DNA from: CAINVV01 sp964506325
GTDB taxonomy: Bacteria; Bacteroidota; Bacteroidia; Bacteroidales; Prolixibacteraceae
Reading direction: 5' to 3'
Length of the DNA: 14,591 nt
Assembly (NCBI GenBank): GCA_964506325.1
Contig: CAZDLO010000092.1
Coordinates: forward strand, 1 to 14,591
Part shown: positions 1-7,505 of the stretch, piece after piece
Layout of the letters: the number at the start of each line of letters is the position of its first letter
Numbering within the stretch: the stretch's first letter is position 1
Made by a program: the position numbers and the translations under genes
The notes under the pieces: generated by a model
The model's input: the letters and a program-made list of their open reading frames with translations, nothing else
Databases searched by the model: none
Told to the model about the DNA's origin: nothing

Positions 1-2
1 TT

Positions 3-255
3 GCAATCGAACTTAACCCAAAGACAGATGTATGGCATTTCTTTTTTGCGACTGCCCCCATTAATATTCCTTTTATTCAGGTGGAAGAGGTTGATTAGAA
101 AATTAAAGTGCTTGCAACCGTAAATAAGTATACAAAAAAAAGACTTATCGCATGCTGATGCAGTTGTTCCCAGCCTTGGATATGAAAACAAGAAAACAGT
201 GGTATTGGCAGGCAAATTTAAATTTGAGAAACCATCAAATGGTAGATATGAATGA
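3..255 (+). pseudogene. Degraded 3' end of an unidentified gene (window-edge fragment)
   Basis: Reading from base 3 gives about 31 protein-like residues (including NPKTDVWHFFFATAPINIP) that stop at TAG 96-98. The same frame continues with a plausible protein stretch (KIKVLATVNKYTKK) up to an 8-A run at 134-141. After that run, plausible coding continues one frame over (DLSHADAVVPSLGYENKK and onward) and stops at TGA 253-255. One nonsense change plus a frameshift in the A-run would turn this into a single continuous C-terminal tail, so I read it as a decayed gene end. Alternatively only 3-98 is real and the rest is chance. I do not recognise the family. Nothing else is visible in 99-318. Confidence 0.35.
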
Positions 256-318
256 TCTTTTTGAACTATAGGTGAGTGTAATAAAACTTGAATTATTAAT
301 TAAAATAGATTTATCGAT

Positions 319-1251
319 ATGAAAAAACAAGTCATTATGATCGTAGTTCTTGTATTGGGAAGCTTCATTGTCAATGCACAGCGAGTTGGTTCATCGCCCG
401 AATACATTAAAGCATTGACTGCAGAGTGGGAAGGGGATCGCTTTCCTGACGGAAGACCAAAAGTATCTGATGCCATTTTGGAAAGATTAAAAAAGATCTC
501 TATAGAGGAAGCCTGGGGCGTATTGCGCAACAAAGGATTCCTGAACCAGTTCGAGGGCGACTGGACGATTATTAATCCTGAAGAAGCAATGACCGGGCGT
601 GTAGTAACAGCCCAGTACATGCCACTTCGGCCTGATCTTGAAAAACAAATCAAGGAACAAGGGAAAACTGAGGGCCGGGCTCAAAAAGGCGGAATCAATT
701 CATGGCCAATTGATGTCCTCACAACCGGAGATGTATATGTGGCTGATGCATACGGAAAAATTGCCGATGGTACCTTAATTGGCGACAACCTTGGAAATTC
801 AATTTATGCCAAATCGCAACGAGGCGTGGTTTTTTATGGTTCAGTCAGGGATCAGGAAGGTATTTCTGAAATAAAGGGGTTTAACGGATGGATCAAGGGA
901 TCAGATCCTTCCTATATACAGCAAATGATCCTTACTTCAATCAATGCTCCGATACGCGTTGGACGTGCTACTGTTTTGCCGGGTGATGTGGTTCTGGCGA
1001 AAAAATACGGAGTCATTTTTATTCCTGCTTATTTGGTCGAAGATCTGGTTTTAACTTCAGAAGTTACTGCACTTCGCGACGAATTCGGACACCAACGCCT
1101 GCGTGAAAAGAAATATCTGGCCGGTGAAATTGATAGTGAATGGAGTGAAGAAATTAAGAAAGATTTTCTGAACTGGCTGAATAATTACCCCGGAAAATTA
1201 CCAATGACAAAGGCAGAACTGGACAATTACCTGAAAGAAAGGAATTACTAG
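319..1251 (+). CDS. Secreted RraA-family protein (HMG aldolase / oxaloacetate decarboxylase-like fold)
   Basis: 310 residues. It starts with a Sec signal peptide: a KK charge, a hydrophobic core at about residues 5-18, and a likely cut after NAQ at about 21. The RraA core runs from about residue 90 to 245. Visible motifs are a D-x-YVADAYGK strand, the GDNLGN loop (about 155-160), the VVFYGSVRDQEGI segment carrying the family Arg-Asp pair (R177, D178), and near the end a PGDVVLAKKYGVIFIP block. In this family the Arg-Asp pair binds pyruvate-type substrate and divalent metal in 4-hydroxy-4-methyl-2-oxoglutarate aldolases, so aldol cleavage or beta-keto acid decarboxylation is plausible. RraA proper (about 160 residues) is a cytosolic RNase E inhibitor; the export signal, the longer N-terminal part and the C-terminal tail of about 60 residues argue against that role. 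The family is clear, the substrate is unknown. It lies 121 bp before the dehydratase gene, with a strong inverted repeat between them. Confidence 0.85.
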   Translation: MKKQVIMIVVLVLGSFIVNAQRVGSSPEYIKALTAEWEGDRFPDGRPKVSDAILERLKKISIEEAWGVLRNKGFLNQFEGDWTIINPEEAMTGRVVTAQYMPLRPDLEKQIKEQGKTEGRAQKGGINSWPIDVLTTGDVYVADAYGKIADGTLIGDNLGNSIYAKSQRGVVFYGSVRDQEGISEIKGFNGWIKGSDPSYIQQMILTSINAPIRVGRATVLPGDVVLAKKYGVIFIPAYLVEDLVLTSEVTALRDEFGHQRLREKKYLAGEIDSEWSEEIKKDFLNWLNNYPGKLPMTKAELDNYLKERNY

Positions 1252-1268
1252 AAAATAGATTCATTGGA

Positions 1269-1336
1269 CAATAGTCATTAGGAAATATCAAAGCAACTTT
1301 TCCTCTTTTCTCATTTCTTTTTCCTAATGCCTATTG
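1269..1336. repeat. Long inverted repeat between the RraA-like and dehydratase genes
   Basis: Bases 1269-1285 (caatagtcattaggaaa) and 1320-1336 (tttcctaatgcctattg) are inverted copies matching at 16 of 17 positions, with a pyrimidine-rich loop of about 34 bases. The transcript would form a long hairpin. There is no U-run directly after it, so a simple intrinsic terminator is not obvious. It could be a processing or stabilising hairpin, or one copy of a dispersed non-coding repeat. Confidence 0.6.
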
Positions 1337-1372
1337 CCTTGTTTCAATTTTAACCACTAAACTTAATAAATC

Positions 1373-2872
1373 ATGAAAAGTATTATCAAGCAAATAGCTG
1401 ACCAAAACAGAAAGCTCGAAAGTGTTGAAAAAGAAGCTATAGCAGCAGAAATTGCGAATTCGGCTACAACCAATAACCGTCGTAATTTCCTGAAGAAGAC
1501 CGCTATGGGAGGTTTGGCTTTGGGCGGTTTGATGCATTTATCCATTGAGGATACCATAGCACAAACTACGCAAAGCGTTTCACGTGCTTCAAAGCCTTCG
1601 GAATTGAAGATTACTGATATGCGATATGCTTTGACTACTGTTCTTGGCGGCACAGCAATCATTCGTATTGATACCAACCAGGGAATTTACGGCCTCGGCG
1701 AAGTTCGTGACGGAGCTGATGTGCGTTATGCACTGATGCTGAAAAGCCGTATTCTTGGGATGAATCCCTGCAACGTGGAAATGATTTTTAAGAGCATTAA
1801 GCAGTTTGGCGGTCCTTCCCGTCAGGCGGGTGGCGTATGCGGTGTCGAAATGGCGCTTTGGGATTTATGCGGAAAAGCTTACAATGTTCCGGCATGGCAG
1901 TTGTTAGGAGGAAGATATCGTGACAAAATCAGATTATACGCCGATACACCCGAATCAAAATCGGAAGAAGAACAAATGAAACTGATCAAGTATCGCACAG
2001 AAGAACAGGGATATACCTGGCTGAAAATGGATTTGTCAATTGGAGAATTAAAAGGGATACCTGGAACGCTTGTAAATTCCAAATTTTGGGAAAATAGCGA
2101 CAAAAATCTGGCTCAATGGGGAGACCAGAGTAATTATACCTCGTACGGAAATACCCAGCATCCGTTCACCGGAATACAAATTACAGAGAAGGGGATCGAC
2201 ATTTTAGCCAAAATTGCCGACGATACCCGTAATTTGGTTGGATACGAAATACCTTTATCTACCGATCATTATGGACATTTCGACCTGAATAACGGAATAC
2301 GGCTTGGTAAAGCCCTTGAAAAATACCGGCTGGCCTGGATGGAAGATATTGTATCCTGGGAATTGACCGACCAGTGGAAAACTATGTCTGACGCACTGGA
2401 AACACCTTTGCTTACCGGAGAAGATATCTATCTTCTGAAAAATTTCAAACCGCTGATTGATATCCATGCCGTGGATATTATTCATCCTGACATTTCAACT
2501 TCAGGCGGACTATTGGAAACCAAACGGATTGGCGATTATGCCGAGGAACACGGTGTTGCCATGGCAATGCATCAGGCAGGAACTCCGGTTTCGTTTATGG
2601 CCAATGTGCATTGTGCGGCAGCAACACAAAACTTTTTAGCGCTGGAACATCATTCGGTTGATCTGACCTGGTGGGAAAGTTTAGTAAAGACTACCGATGG
2701 CAGACAATTGATTACAAAGGGTTTTGCCAATGTTCCGCTCAATGCACCCGGATTAGGAATCGAATTGAACGATGATGTTGTGAAAGAACATTTACATGCA
2801 AAGGATAAAAGCTTTTTTGCTCCTACTGATGAGTGGAACGATAAACGTTCACATGATCGGGTATTTAGTTAA
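1373..2872 (+). CDS. Enolase-superfamily (mandelate racemase/muconate lactonizing type) dehydratase with Tat leader
   Basis: 499 residues. A cytosolic-looking stretch of about 38 residues precedes a Tat-type leader (NNRRNFLKKTAMGGLALGG, about residues 36-55), which suggests export of the folded, metal-loaded enzyme. The start at 1373 is the only ATG that keeps all of this, but a later start closer to the RR pair cannot be excluded. The N-terminal capping domain spans about 80-200; the barrel follows. Barrel residues match the sugar-acid dehydratase (galactonate/mannonate/altronate) branch: KMD at 218-220, D298 with H299 and H302 nearby, E324 in WMEDI, E350 in GEDI, and a His-containing loop MHQAGTP with H400, then NFLALEHH with E425. 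The usual members, about 400 residues, remove water from an aldonate to give a 2-keto-3-deoxy acid using Mg2+. The exact sugar acid cannot be read here, and racemase or lyase activity is possible. Confidence 0.85.
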   Translation: MKSIIKQIADQNRKLESVEKEAIAAEIANSATTNNRRNFLKKTAMGGLALGGLMHLSIEDTIAQTTQSVSRASKPSELKITDMRYALTTVLGGTAIIRIDTNQGIYGLGEVRDGADVRYALMLKSRILGMNPCNVEMIFKSIKQFGGPSRQAGGVCGVEMALWDLCGKAYNVPAWQLLGGRYRDKIRLYADTPESKSEEEQMKLIKYRTEEQGYTWLKMDLSIGELKGIPGTLVNSKFWENSDKNLAQWGDQSNYTSYGNTQHPFTGIQITEKGIDILAKIADDTRNLVGYEIPLSTDHYGHFDLNNGIRLGKALEKYRLAWMEDIVSWELTDQWKTMSDALETPLLTGEDIYLLKNFKPLIDIHAVDIIHPDISTSGGLLETKRIGDYAEEHGVAMAMHQAGTPVSFMANVHCAAATQNFLALEHHSVDLTWWESLVKTTDGRQLITKGFANVPLNAPGLGIELNDDVVKEHLHAKDKSFFAPTDEWNDKRSHDRVFS

Positions 2873-3021
2873 TTGATTTTATTCTTACTTAAATATAAAC
2901 CGATCCTAAGGAAATGATTTGATTATCACATGTCAGGAATATATAAATATCTTTGAGTAGATGATTTTGTATCTTTAGAGCTGTTGAATAAATTTAATGT
3001 CTAACCATAATCTATTTTTCT

Positions 3022-3486
3022 ATGAAAACTGAAAGAAGAACTGTAATAAAAAAAATTGTAGGTTCTGTGGTAGCTATTGCTGGACTCAGATTAGTTGCTA
3101 ATGCACAAACTAATTCTTCTGAAGAGAAGGAAGCGATGAATGTAACCAGCTTTCAAGATGTTCCTCTGTATTCAGGCTCCACTAAATTCGGTAACCTTGT
3201 ATTTGTTTCTGGCAAAGGTGCTCACGTTGCACCATTTGAAATCAAAGCGCATACAGACATTGTACTCAGGGAATTGGAGAAGGAACTGATCAAGGCAGGC
3301 TCCTCGATGGAAAAAGTATTAAAGGTGAGTGTATTTCTGAATGATATAGCTGACTACAAGGAAATGAATGAAGTGTATAAAGGCCGATTTGGTCCGAACC
3401 CACCCGTTCGCACTACGGTAGCTGTAGCCAAAGGTGGTGTACCTGGCGATTCGCTGGTTGAAATGGACTGTATTGCCTATATCTAA
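3022..3486 (+). CDS. RidA/YjgF/UK114-family enamine-imine deaminase with export leader
   Basis: 154 residues. The first about 29 form a twin-arginine-like leader (ERRTVIKKIVG, hydrophobic run, NAQ cut site), followed by a short linker and a full RidA domain (about residues 45-154). Family landmarks are present: the VFVSGK strand, a helix ending in MNEVYKGRFG, the conserved Arg in PPVRTTVAV (R130) that binds the substrate carboxylate, and E147 in LVEMDCIA. Typical RidA is a cytosolic trimer of about 125-130 residues that hydrolyses the reactive enamines/imines released by PLP enzymes. The next gene, 22 bp downstream, encodes a PLP lyase, so a dedicated partner role is a natural inference. The exported location is unusual. 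Confidence 0.88.
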   Translation: MKTERRTVIKKIVGSVVAIAGLRLVANAQTNSSEEKEAMNVTSFQDVPLYSGSTKFGNLVFVSGKGAHVAPFEIKAHTDIVLRELEKELIKAGSSMEKVLKVSVFLNDIADYKEMNEVYKGRFGPNPPVRTTVAVAKGGVPGDSLVEMDCIAYI

Positions 3487-3508
3487 TTTCAGAAAAAGGG
3501 AACAAATA

Positions 3509-4729
3509 ATGAAACGTAGAGATATTATTAAGAGTCTGACAATAATCCCCATTACTGGAGGAGTTTTGGGAGGAGTTCTTTCATCCGAGTCTTTTTCAGC
3601 TGTTTCGCATGCGCCAAAACGGGATTTATTTAAGGAATTGGGAGTTACTCCCCTGATTAATGCGGGAGTGACAATGACTTTTTTATCCGGCTCACTGATG
3701 TTGCCGGAGGTGTTAGAGGCCATCAATTCTACTGCCCACGATTTTGCCAATATGTATGAACTTCAGGATAGAGTGGGTGCGAAGATTGCAGAAATGCTGC
3801 ATTGTGAGGCGGCGATGGTCACTTCCGGTGCCTCCTGTGCAATGCTTTTAGGAACAGCTGCAGCCATAACAGGGACAGATGAGGCCAAGATCAAACTACT
3901 GCCGAACTTTCCCGGGCCACGTCCTGAAGTTATTATGCAAAAAAGCCATCGCTACCTGTTTGATCAGGCTGTTAGCACTACGGGAGCCAGGATTGTAGAA
4001 GTTGAAGGGTCGGCGGACATGGAACGAGCCTTCAACGGAAATACTGTCATGGCCCTGTTCTTCAATGCGGCAGAAAAGTCAAGTATCACCCATGAGGAGT
4101 TTTTAACAATCGCAAAGCGACATCGAATACCCACTTTTATCGATGCTGCAGCAGATGTGCCGCCGGTAGAAAATCTTTTTAAATTTCAGCAGATGGGCTT
4201 TGACCTGATCACTTTTTCAGGAGGTAAGATGATTCGCGGGCCCCAAAGCGCCGGACTATTGTTCGGAAGGAAGGACCTGATCGAAGCCGCAAGACTAAAT
4301 CACAGTCCCTATGAAGCTCCGATAGGCAGGCCCATGAAAGTGAACAAAGAAGAAATGTTTGGCATGTATGCCGCATTGAAGGCTTACTTGGAGCGCGACC
4401 ATGAGGAAGAATGGAAGGATTGGCTGGATCGGTCTAACCGGATAAAAAAACGGATAGAAACCATCCCAGGTGTGAAAGGAGAAACCTATATTGAGCCAGG
4501 ACCTGCGAATGCTTTTCCCAGGTTGCATGTAACCTGGGATCAGGAAAAGGTTAAAATAACTCCGAAGGATATGATTACTGCCCTCCGAAATGGAACGCCC
4601 GGTATCATTGCCACCATTGCTGAAAAGACAGATGACAAGGTGTTGAGTGTCGGTGTGGTATTGTTAAAGCCCGAACAGGTAGAAATTGTTGCGCGCCGGT
4701 TAATAGAAGTTTTTCAGAAGGCCATTTAA
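3509..4729 (+). CDS. SelA/DgaE-like PLP-dependent lyase (aminotransferase V fold) with Tat leader
   Basis: I chose the ATG at 3509 (406 residues) over the longer open frame from 3434, because that extension overlaps the RidA gene and would place about 25 unrelated residues before a clean Tat leader, MKRRDIIKSLTIIPITGG. A purine-rich stretch (agaaaaaggg) lies just upstream. The PLP fold is clear: a TSGASCAMLLGTAAAITG cofactor-phosphate loop, FIDAAADVPP with D212 as the likely pyridine-nitrogen Asp, and ITFSGGKMIRGPQSAG with K240 as the Schiff-base lysine. This matches the SelA-related group that includes D-glucosaminate-6-phosphate ammonia-lyase (DgaE) rather than selenocysteine synthase itself. 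Expected chemistry is beta-elimination of water and loss of ammonia from a 2-amino-3-hydroxy acid. It sits between RidA (22 bp) and the amidohydrolase (11 bp). True SelA acts on tRNA in the cytosol, which the leader argues against. Confidence 0.85.
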   Translation: MKRRDIIKSLTIIPITGGVLGGVLSSESFSAVSHAPKRDLFKELGVTPLINAGVTMTFLSGSLMLPEVLEAINSTAHDFANMYELQDRVGAKIAEMLHCEAAMVTSGASCAMLLGTAAAITGTDEAKIKLLPNFPGPRPEVIMQKSHRYLFDQAVSTTGARIVEVEGSADMERAFNGNTVMALFFNAAEKSSITHEEFLTIAKRHRIPTFIDAAADVPPVENLFKFQQMGFDLITFSGGKMIRGPQSAGLLFGRKDLIEAARLNHSPYEAPIGRPMKVNKEEMFGMYAALKAYLERDHEEEWKDWLDRSNRIKKRIETIPGVKGETYIEPGPANAFPRLHVTWDQEKVKITPKDMITALRNGTPGIIATIAEKTDDKVLSVGVVLLKPEQVEIVARRLIEVFQKAI

Positions 4730-4740
4730 ATCATTCATCA

Positions 4741-6000
4741 ATGAGAAAAAAAAGCTTTATTTTTTTTTCTATACTCGTTCTTACCATTATTTCGGTCCAG
4801 TCGCAGACCTATAGTATAGTTATTAAGGACGGACATCTAATTGATCCGAAAAACAACATTGATCAGGTCATGGATGTGGCGATCAACGATGGGAAAATCG
4901 TTCTGGTTGCAAAAAATATTGATACGAAGAATGCCATTCAGGTGGTAATTGCCAAAGACATGTATGTCACTCCAGGATTAATAGATATGCATACACATGT
5001 TTTTTGGGGTGTTGAGCCTGACCATCAGTATGAAAATGGAAATCTTGCCATTCAGCCGGATGGGTTTACTTTTCGAAGTGGTGTTACAACCATTGTGGAT
5101 GCCGGAAGTTCTGGATGGCGCACTTTTCCCACTTTTAAGACACAGACCATCGATCAATCGAAAACCCGTGTGCTTGCATTTTTAAACATTGTAGGTGAAG
5201 GTATGCGGGAAGGTATTGAGCAGAATACCAATGATATGGATCCAAAAATGACGGCATTGGTCGCCAGGAAATATAAAGACCTTATCGTTGGGATTAAACT
5301 GGCTCATTTTGAAGGTCATGACTGGACTCCGACTGACCGGGCCGTAGAAGCCAGTAATCAGGCGGGGGGAATTCCAGTAATGGTCGATTTCGGAGAGAGT
5401 AACCCTCATCTTTCGATCGAAGAATTATTTTTGAAACATCTGCGATCGGGGGATATTTTTACGCATTGCTTTACACAATTAAAAACCAGGGAGTTTTTAG
5501 TTGATTTACAAACCAATAAACTAAAGCCATTCGTTTGGGAGGCACGGAAAAAGGGAATTCAGTTCGATGTGGGATATGGCGGCAGAAGTTTTTCATATTC
5601 CCAGGCTATCCCTGCAATAAAGGAAGGGTTTTATCCTGATCTGATCAGTACCGATTTGCATGTAGGTAGTATGAATGGCGCGATGAAGGATATGCTTACC
5701 ACCATGTCAAAATTTTTGATGCTAGGGATGGATCTGAAAAGTGTTATTTCAGCAAGTACCTGGAATCCTGCTAAGGAAATTAAGCATGAGGAATTAGGGA
5801 ATCTTTCTGTTGGATCGGCTGCTGATGTTGCGATATTGAATGTCAGGGAGGGAAAATTCGGATTGTTTGATTATACCGGATATAAAATTGAGGCTGACAA
5901 AAAACTTGAATGTGAAATGACAATACTGGATGGCAAAATCGTTTACGATCTGAATGGCATCGCAAATCCAATTGTAGTTCCATTGAAACCGAAAAATTAA
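4741..6000 (+). CDS. Secreted amidohydrolase/deacetylase (EF_0837-type, dihydroorotase-like)
   Basis: 419 residues. A Sec signal peptide (about residues 1-22, ending VQSQ) is followed by the beta-sandwich start and a TIM barrel. Metal-site motifs are the MHTH pair (H84, H86), a lysine in VGIKLAHFEGHD (K186, the likely carboxylated bridging lysine), H242 in IFTHCFT, and D305 in ISTDLHVGSM. The position that is often His in VMVHIG-like strands of relatives is Asp here (MVDFGES, D216). The C-terminal sandwich (LSVGSAADVAIL) is typical. Members of this group are often coded next to SelA/DgaE-like PLP enzymes, as here, and are thought to cleave an amide or acyl group from an amino acid or amino-sugar derivative. 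The actual substrate is not known. It lies 11 bp after the lyase gene and 9 bp before the transporter start. Confidence 0.85.
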   Translation: MRKKSFIFFSILVLTIISVQSQTYSIVIKDGHLIDPKNNIDQVMDVAINDGKIVLVAKNIDTKNAIQVVIAKDMYVTPGLIDMHTHVFWGVEPDHQYENGNLAIQPDGFTFRSGVTTIVDAGSSGWRTFPTFKTQTIDQSKTRVLAFLNIVGEGMREGIEQNTNDMDPKMTALVARKYKDLIVGIKLAHFEGHDWTPTDRAVEASNQAGGIPVMVDFGESNPHLSIEELFLKHLRSGDIFTHCFTQLKTREFLVDLQTNKLKPFVWEARKKGIQFDVGYGGRSFSYSQAIPAIKEGFYPDLISTDLHVGSMNGAMKDMLTTMSKFLMLGMDLKSVISASTWNPAKEIKHEELGNLSVGSAADVAILNVREGKFGLFDYTGYKIEADKKLECEMTILDGKIVYDLNGIANPIVVPLKPKN

Positions 6001-6009
6001 CTATCAAGC

Positions 6010-7311
6010 TTGAAAAAAATCAACCTATATAAGATTGCTTTAAGCTTTGCAATCCTGCTCCTGACAAGCTTCTTTTTTCTGATTTTTACAGGAAATCCCG
6101 AAAGTGCAGGTCCTTTTCTCATCGCTATGTTTTTATCGCTGGCCATTGGCGTTCGGGGATTCACTGCAGTGAAAGGACTCTCCTTTACCATCTGGATTTT
6201 TACCGGCGTTACCGCTGCCATGTTTTTTCCTCAGTATTTTACTACAGCAGGCAGTTTTCAGTTTAAAACACTTATCGTTCCGCTTTTGCAGATTATCATG
6301 TTCGGCATGGGATCGCAAATGAGTCTGAACGATTTCACCGGAGTGATAAAAATGCCAAAAGGAGTAATCATCGGGGTCGGATCGCATTACCTGATTATGC
6401 CGCTGGTTGCTTTTGCCATTTCGCGCATATTTAGTTTTCCTCCTGAAATTGCTGCCGGAATTATCCTGATCGGCTGTGTTCCAAGCGGATTAGCCTCCAA
6501 TGTGATGTCGTACATCGCTCATGCCAACCTGGTTCTGGCGGTAACTATCGGTGCGATTTCAACATTAATTTCTCCGGTTGTTACTCCATTCCTGATGAAA
6601 ATGCTTGGAGGACAGTATATTGAGGTGAATTTTTGGAGCATGATGCTGGATATCCTGAATATGATTATTCTGCCGATTGTTGCAGGTTTTATTTTCAATT
6701 TATTCAATGAAAACAAAGAGAAACTCCGGGCAAAGGTGATCCAGTTAACCGTTTTCTTTATCATCATTTTGCTAACTGATTTGGTTTTCATGAAAGCTAA
6801 GCAAGCAGATATTCATGGGTTTTTAGTGGCTTTGATCAAATCGTTGAGCTGGTTCTATTTTCTACCAATGATTGGAGCCATCACACTTCGGCATTTCCTG
6901 AAAGGCGACAAAAAATTGATGGGGCAAATTCTTTCCCTGATTTCCATGGTCGGAATTGCGGTCATCATAACCATTATAACAGCTACCGGACGCGACAGTC
7001 TTTTAAAAGTTGGCGCTCTTCTTATGGTGACCAGTCTTTTGCATAATGTAGCCGGTTACACCTTGGGCTATGGAGTTTCCTGGTTATTCGGTATGCCTGA
7101 AAAAGACCGCCGGACTGTTGCTTTTGAAGTAGGAATGCAAAACGGTGGACTGGCGTCGGGACTGGCCCTGCAAATGGGTAAAATTGCTACAGTCGGACTG
7201 GCACCTGCCATATTTGGCCCGCTGATGAATGTCACAGGATCGGCTCTTGCAAGTTTTTGGCGCAGCAAACCGCCGAAAGAAGAAAGTGATATTCAGGAGC
7301 AAAAAGGATAA
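6010..7311 (+). CDS. BASS-family (bile acid:Na+ symporter-like) transporter, TTG start
   Basis: 433 residues, about ten hydrophobic segments. A stop codon at 5998-6000 lies in this frame and no ATG occurs before 6127, so TTG at 6010 is the best start; it keeps the first membrane helix (about residues 7-26), and the next in-frame ATG would remove it. Family motifs are GMGSQMSLNDF, the crossover-helix signature GCVPSGLASNVMSYIAHA with a following TIGAISTLISPVVTP, and FEVGMQNGGLASGLA near the end. These are the Na+/substrate-binding regions of BASS carriers, which move organic acids such as bile acids, pyruvate or pantoate precursors. As the last intact gene of a catabolic operon it likely imports a product or substrate of the exported enzymes. 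The substrate itself is inference. Confidence 0.85.
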   Translation: MKKINLYKIALSFAILLLTSFFFLIFTGNPESAGPFLIAMFLSLAIGVRGFTAVKGLSFTIWIFTGVTAAMFFPQYFTTAGSFQFKTLIVPLLQIIMFGMGSQMSLNDFTGVIKMPKGVIIGVGSHYLIMPLVAFAISRIFSFPPEIAAGIILIGCVPSGLASNVMSYIAHANLVLAVTIGAISTLISPVVTPFLMKMLGGQYIEVNFWSMMLDILNMIILPIVAGFIFNLFNENKEKLRAKVIQLTVFFIIILLTDLVFMKAKQADIHGFLVALIKSLSWFYFLPMIGAITLRHFLKGDKKLMGQILSLISMVGIAVIITIITATGRDSLLKVGALLMVTSLLHNVAGYTLGYGVSWLFGMPEKDRRTVAFEVGMQNGGLASGLALQMGKIATVGLAPAIFGPLMNVTGSALASFWRSKPPKEESDIQEQKG

Positions 7312-7331
7312 AACCAATAAATTAAACAACC

Positions 7332-7397
7332 ATGAAACGAACAAATTATCTGATGATCATTTTTCTGGCCCTGGCAATTGTCCAACTCTATTTTTAA
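7332..7397 (+). pseudogene. Truncated operon gene: only the signal peptide remains
   Basis: Beginning 20 bp after the transporter gene, an ATG opens a 21-residue reading frame (MKRTNYLMIIFLALAIVQ...) with a charged N-terminus and hydrophobic core typical of a Bacteroidota Sec signal peptide. It hits TAA at 7395-7397, exactly where recombinase-derived sequence begins. I infer that a further secreted protein of the operon was cut off here by a DNA rearrangement. Its identity is lost. Confidence 0.5.
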
Positions 7398-7505
7398 ATG
7401 GCCAACTTTCAGGGAAGCTTACAAACCTTTTCGTTCACCACACTGATCTCTGTTTTGACCAATGCCGTCAAGGTTTTCGAAAGTGCGGAAAAATCCAATC
7501 GTTGA
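7398..7505 (+). pseudogene. Fragment of serine-recombinase C-terminus (copy 1)
   Basis: A 35-residue frame, starting at the ATG directly after the stop of the truncated gene, contains FSFTTLISVLTNAVKVFES. This matches the tail of the fragment at 9446-9820 (18 of 20 residues over that stretch). Only about 61 bp is clearly shared; the ends diverge. It is non-functional debris that marks a breakpoint. Confidence 0.55.
7424..7484 (+). repeat. Direct repeat, left copy (recombinase-derived)
   Basis: 61 bp matching 9661-9721 at 57 of 61 positions by eye, same orientation, about 2.24 kb apart. The two copies bracket the oxidoreductase gene. Confidence 0.85.

Noticed and set aside
2952..2977. Bacteroidota promoter (TTTG ... 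TATCTTTA) before the RidA operon
   Set aside because: The -7-like box fits, but the TTTG lies only 14 bases away, about 6 too close for the usual -33/-7 spacing.
3434..3508. N-terminal extension of the PLP-lyase reading frame
   Set aside because: It overlaps the end of the RidA gene in another frame and would bury the clean MKRRDIIK Tat leader inside the protein.
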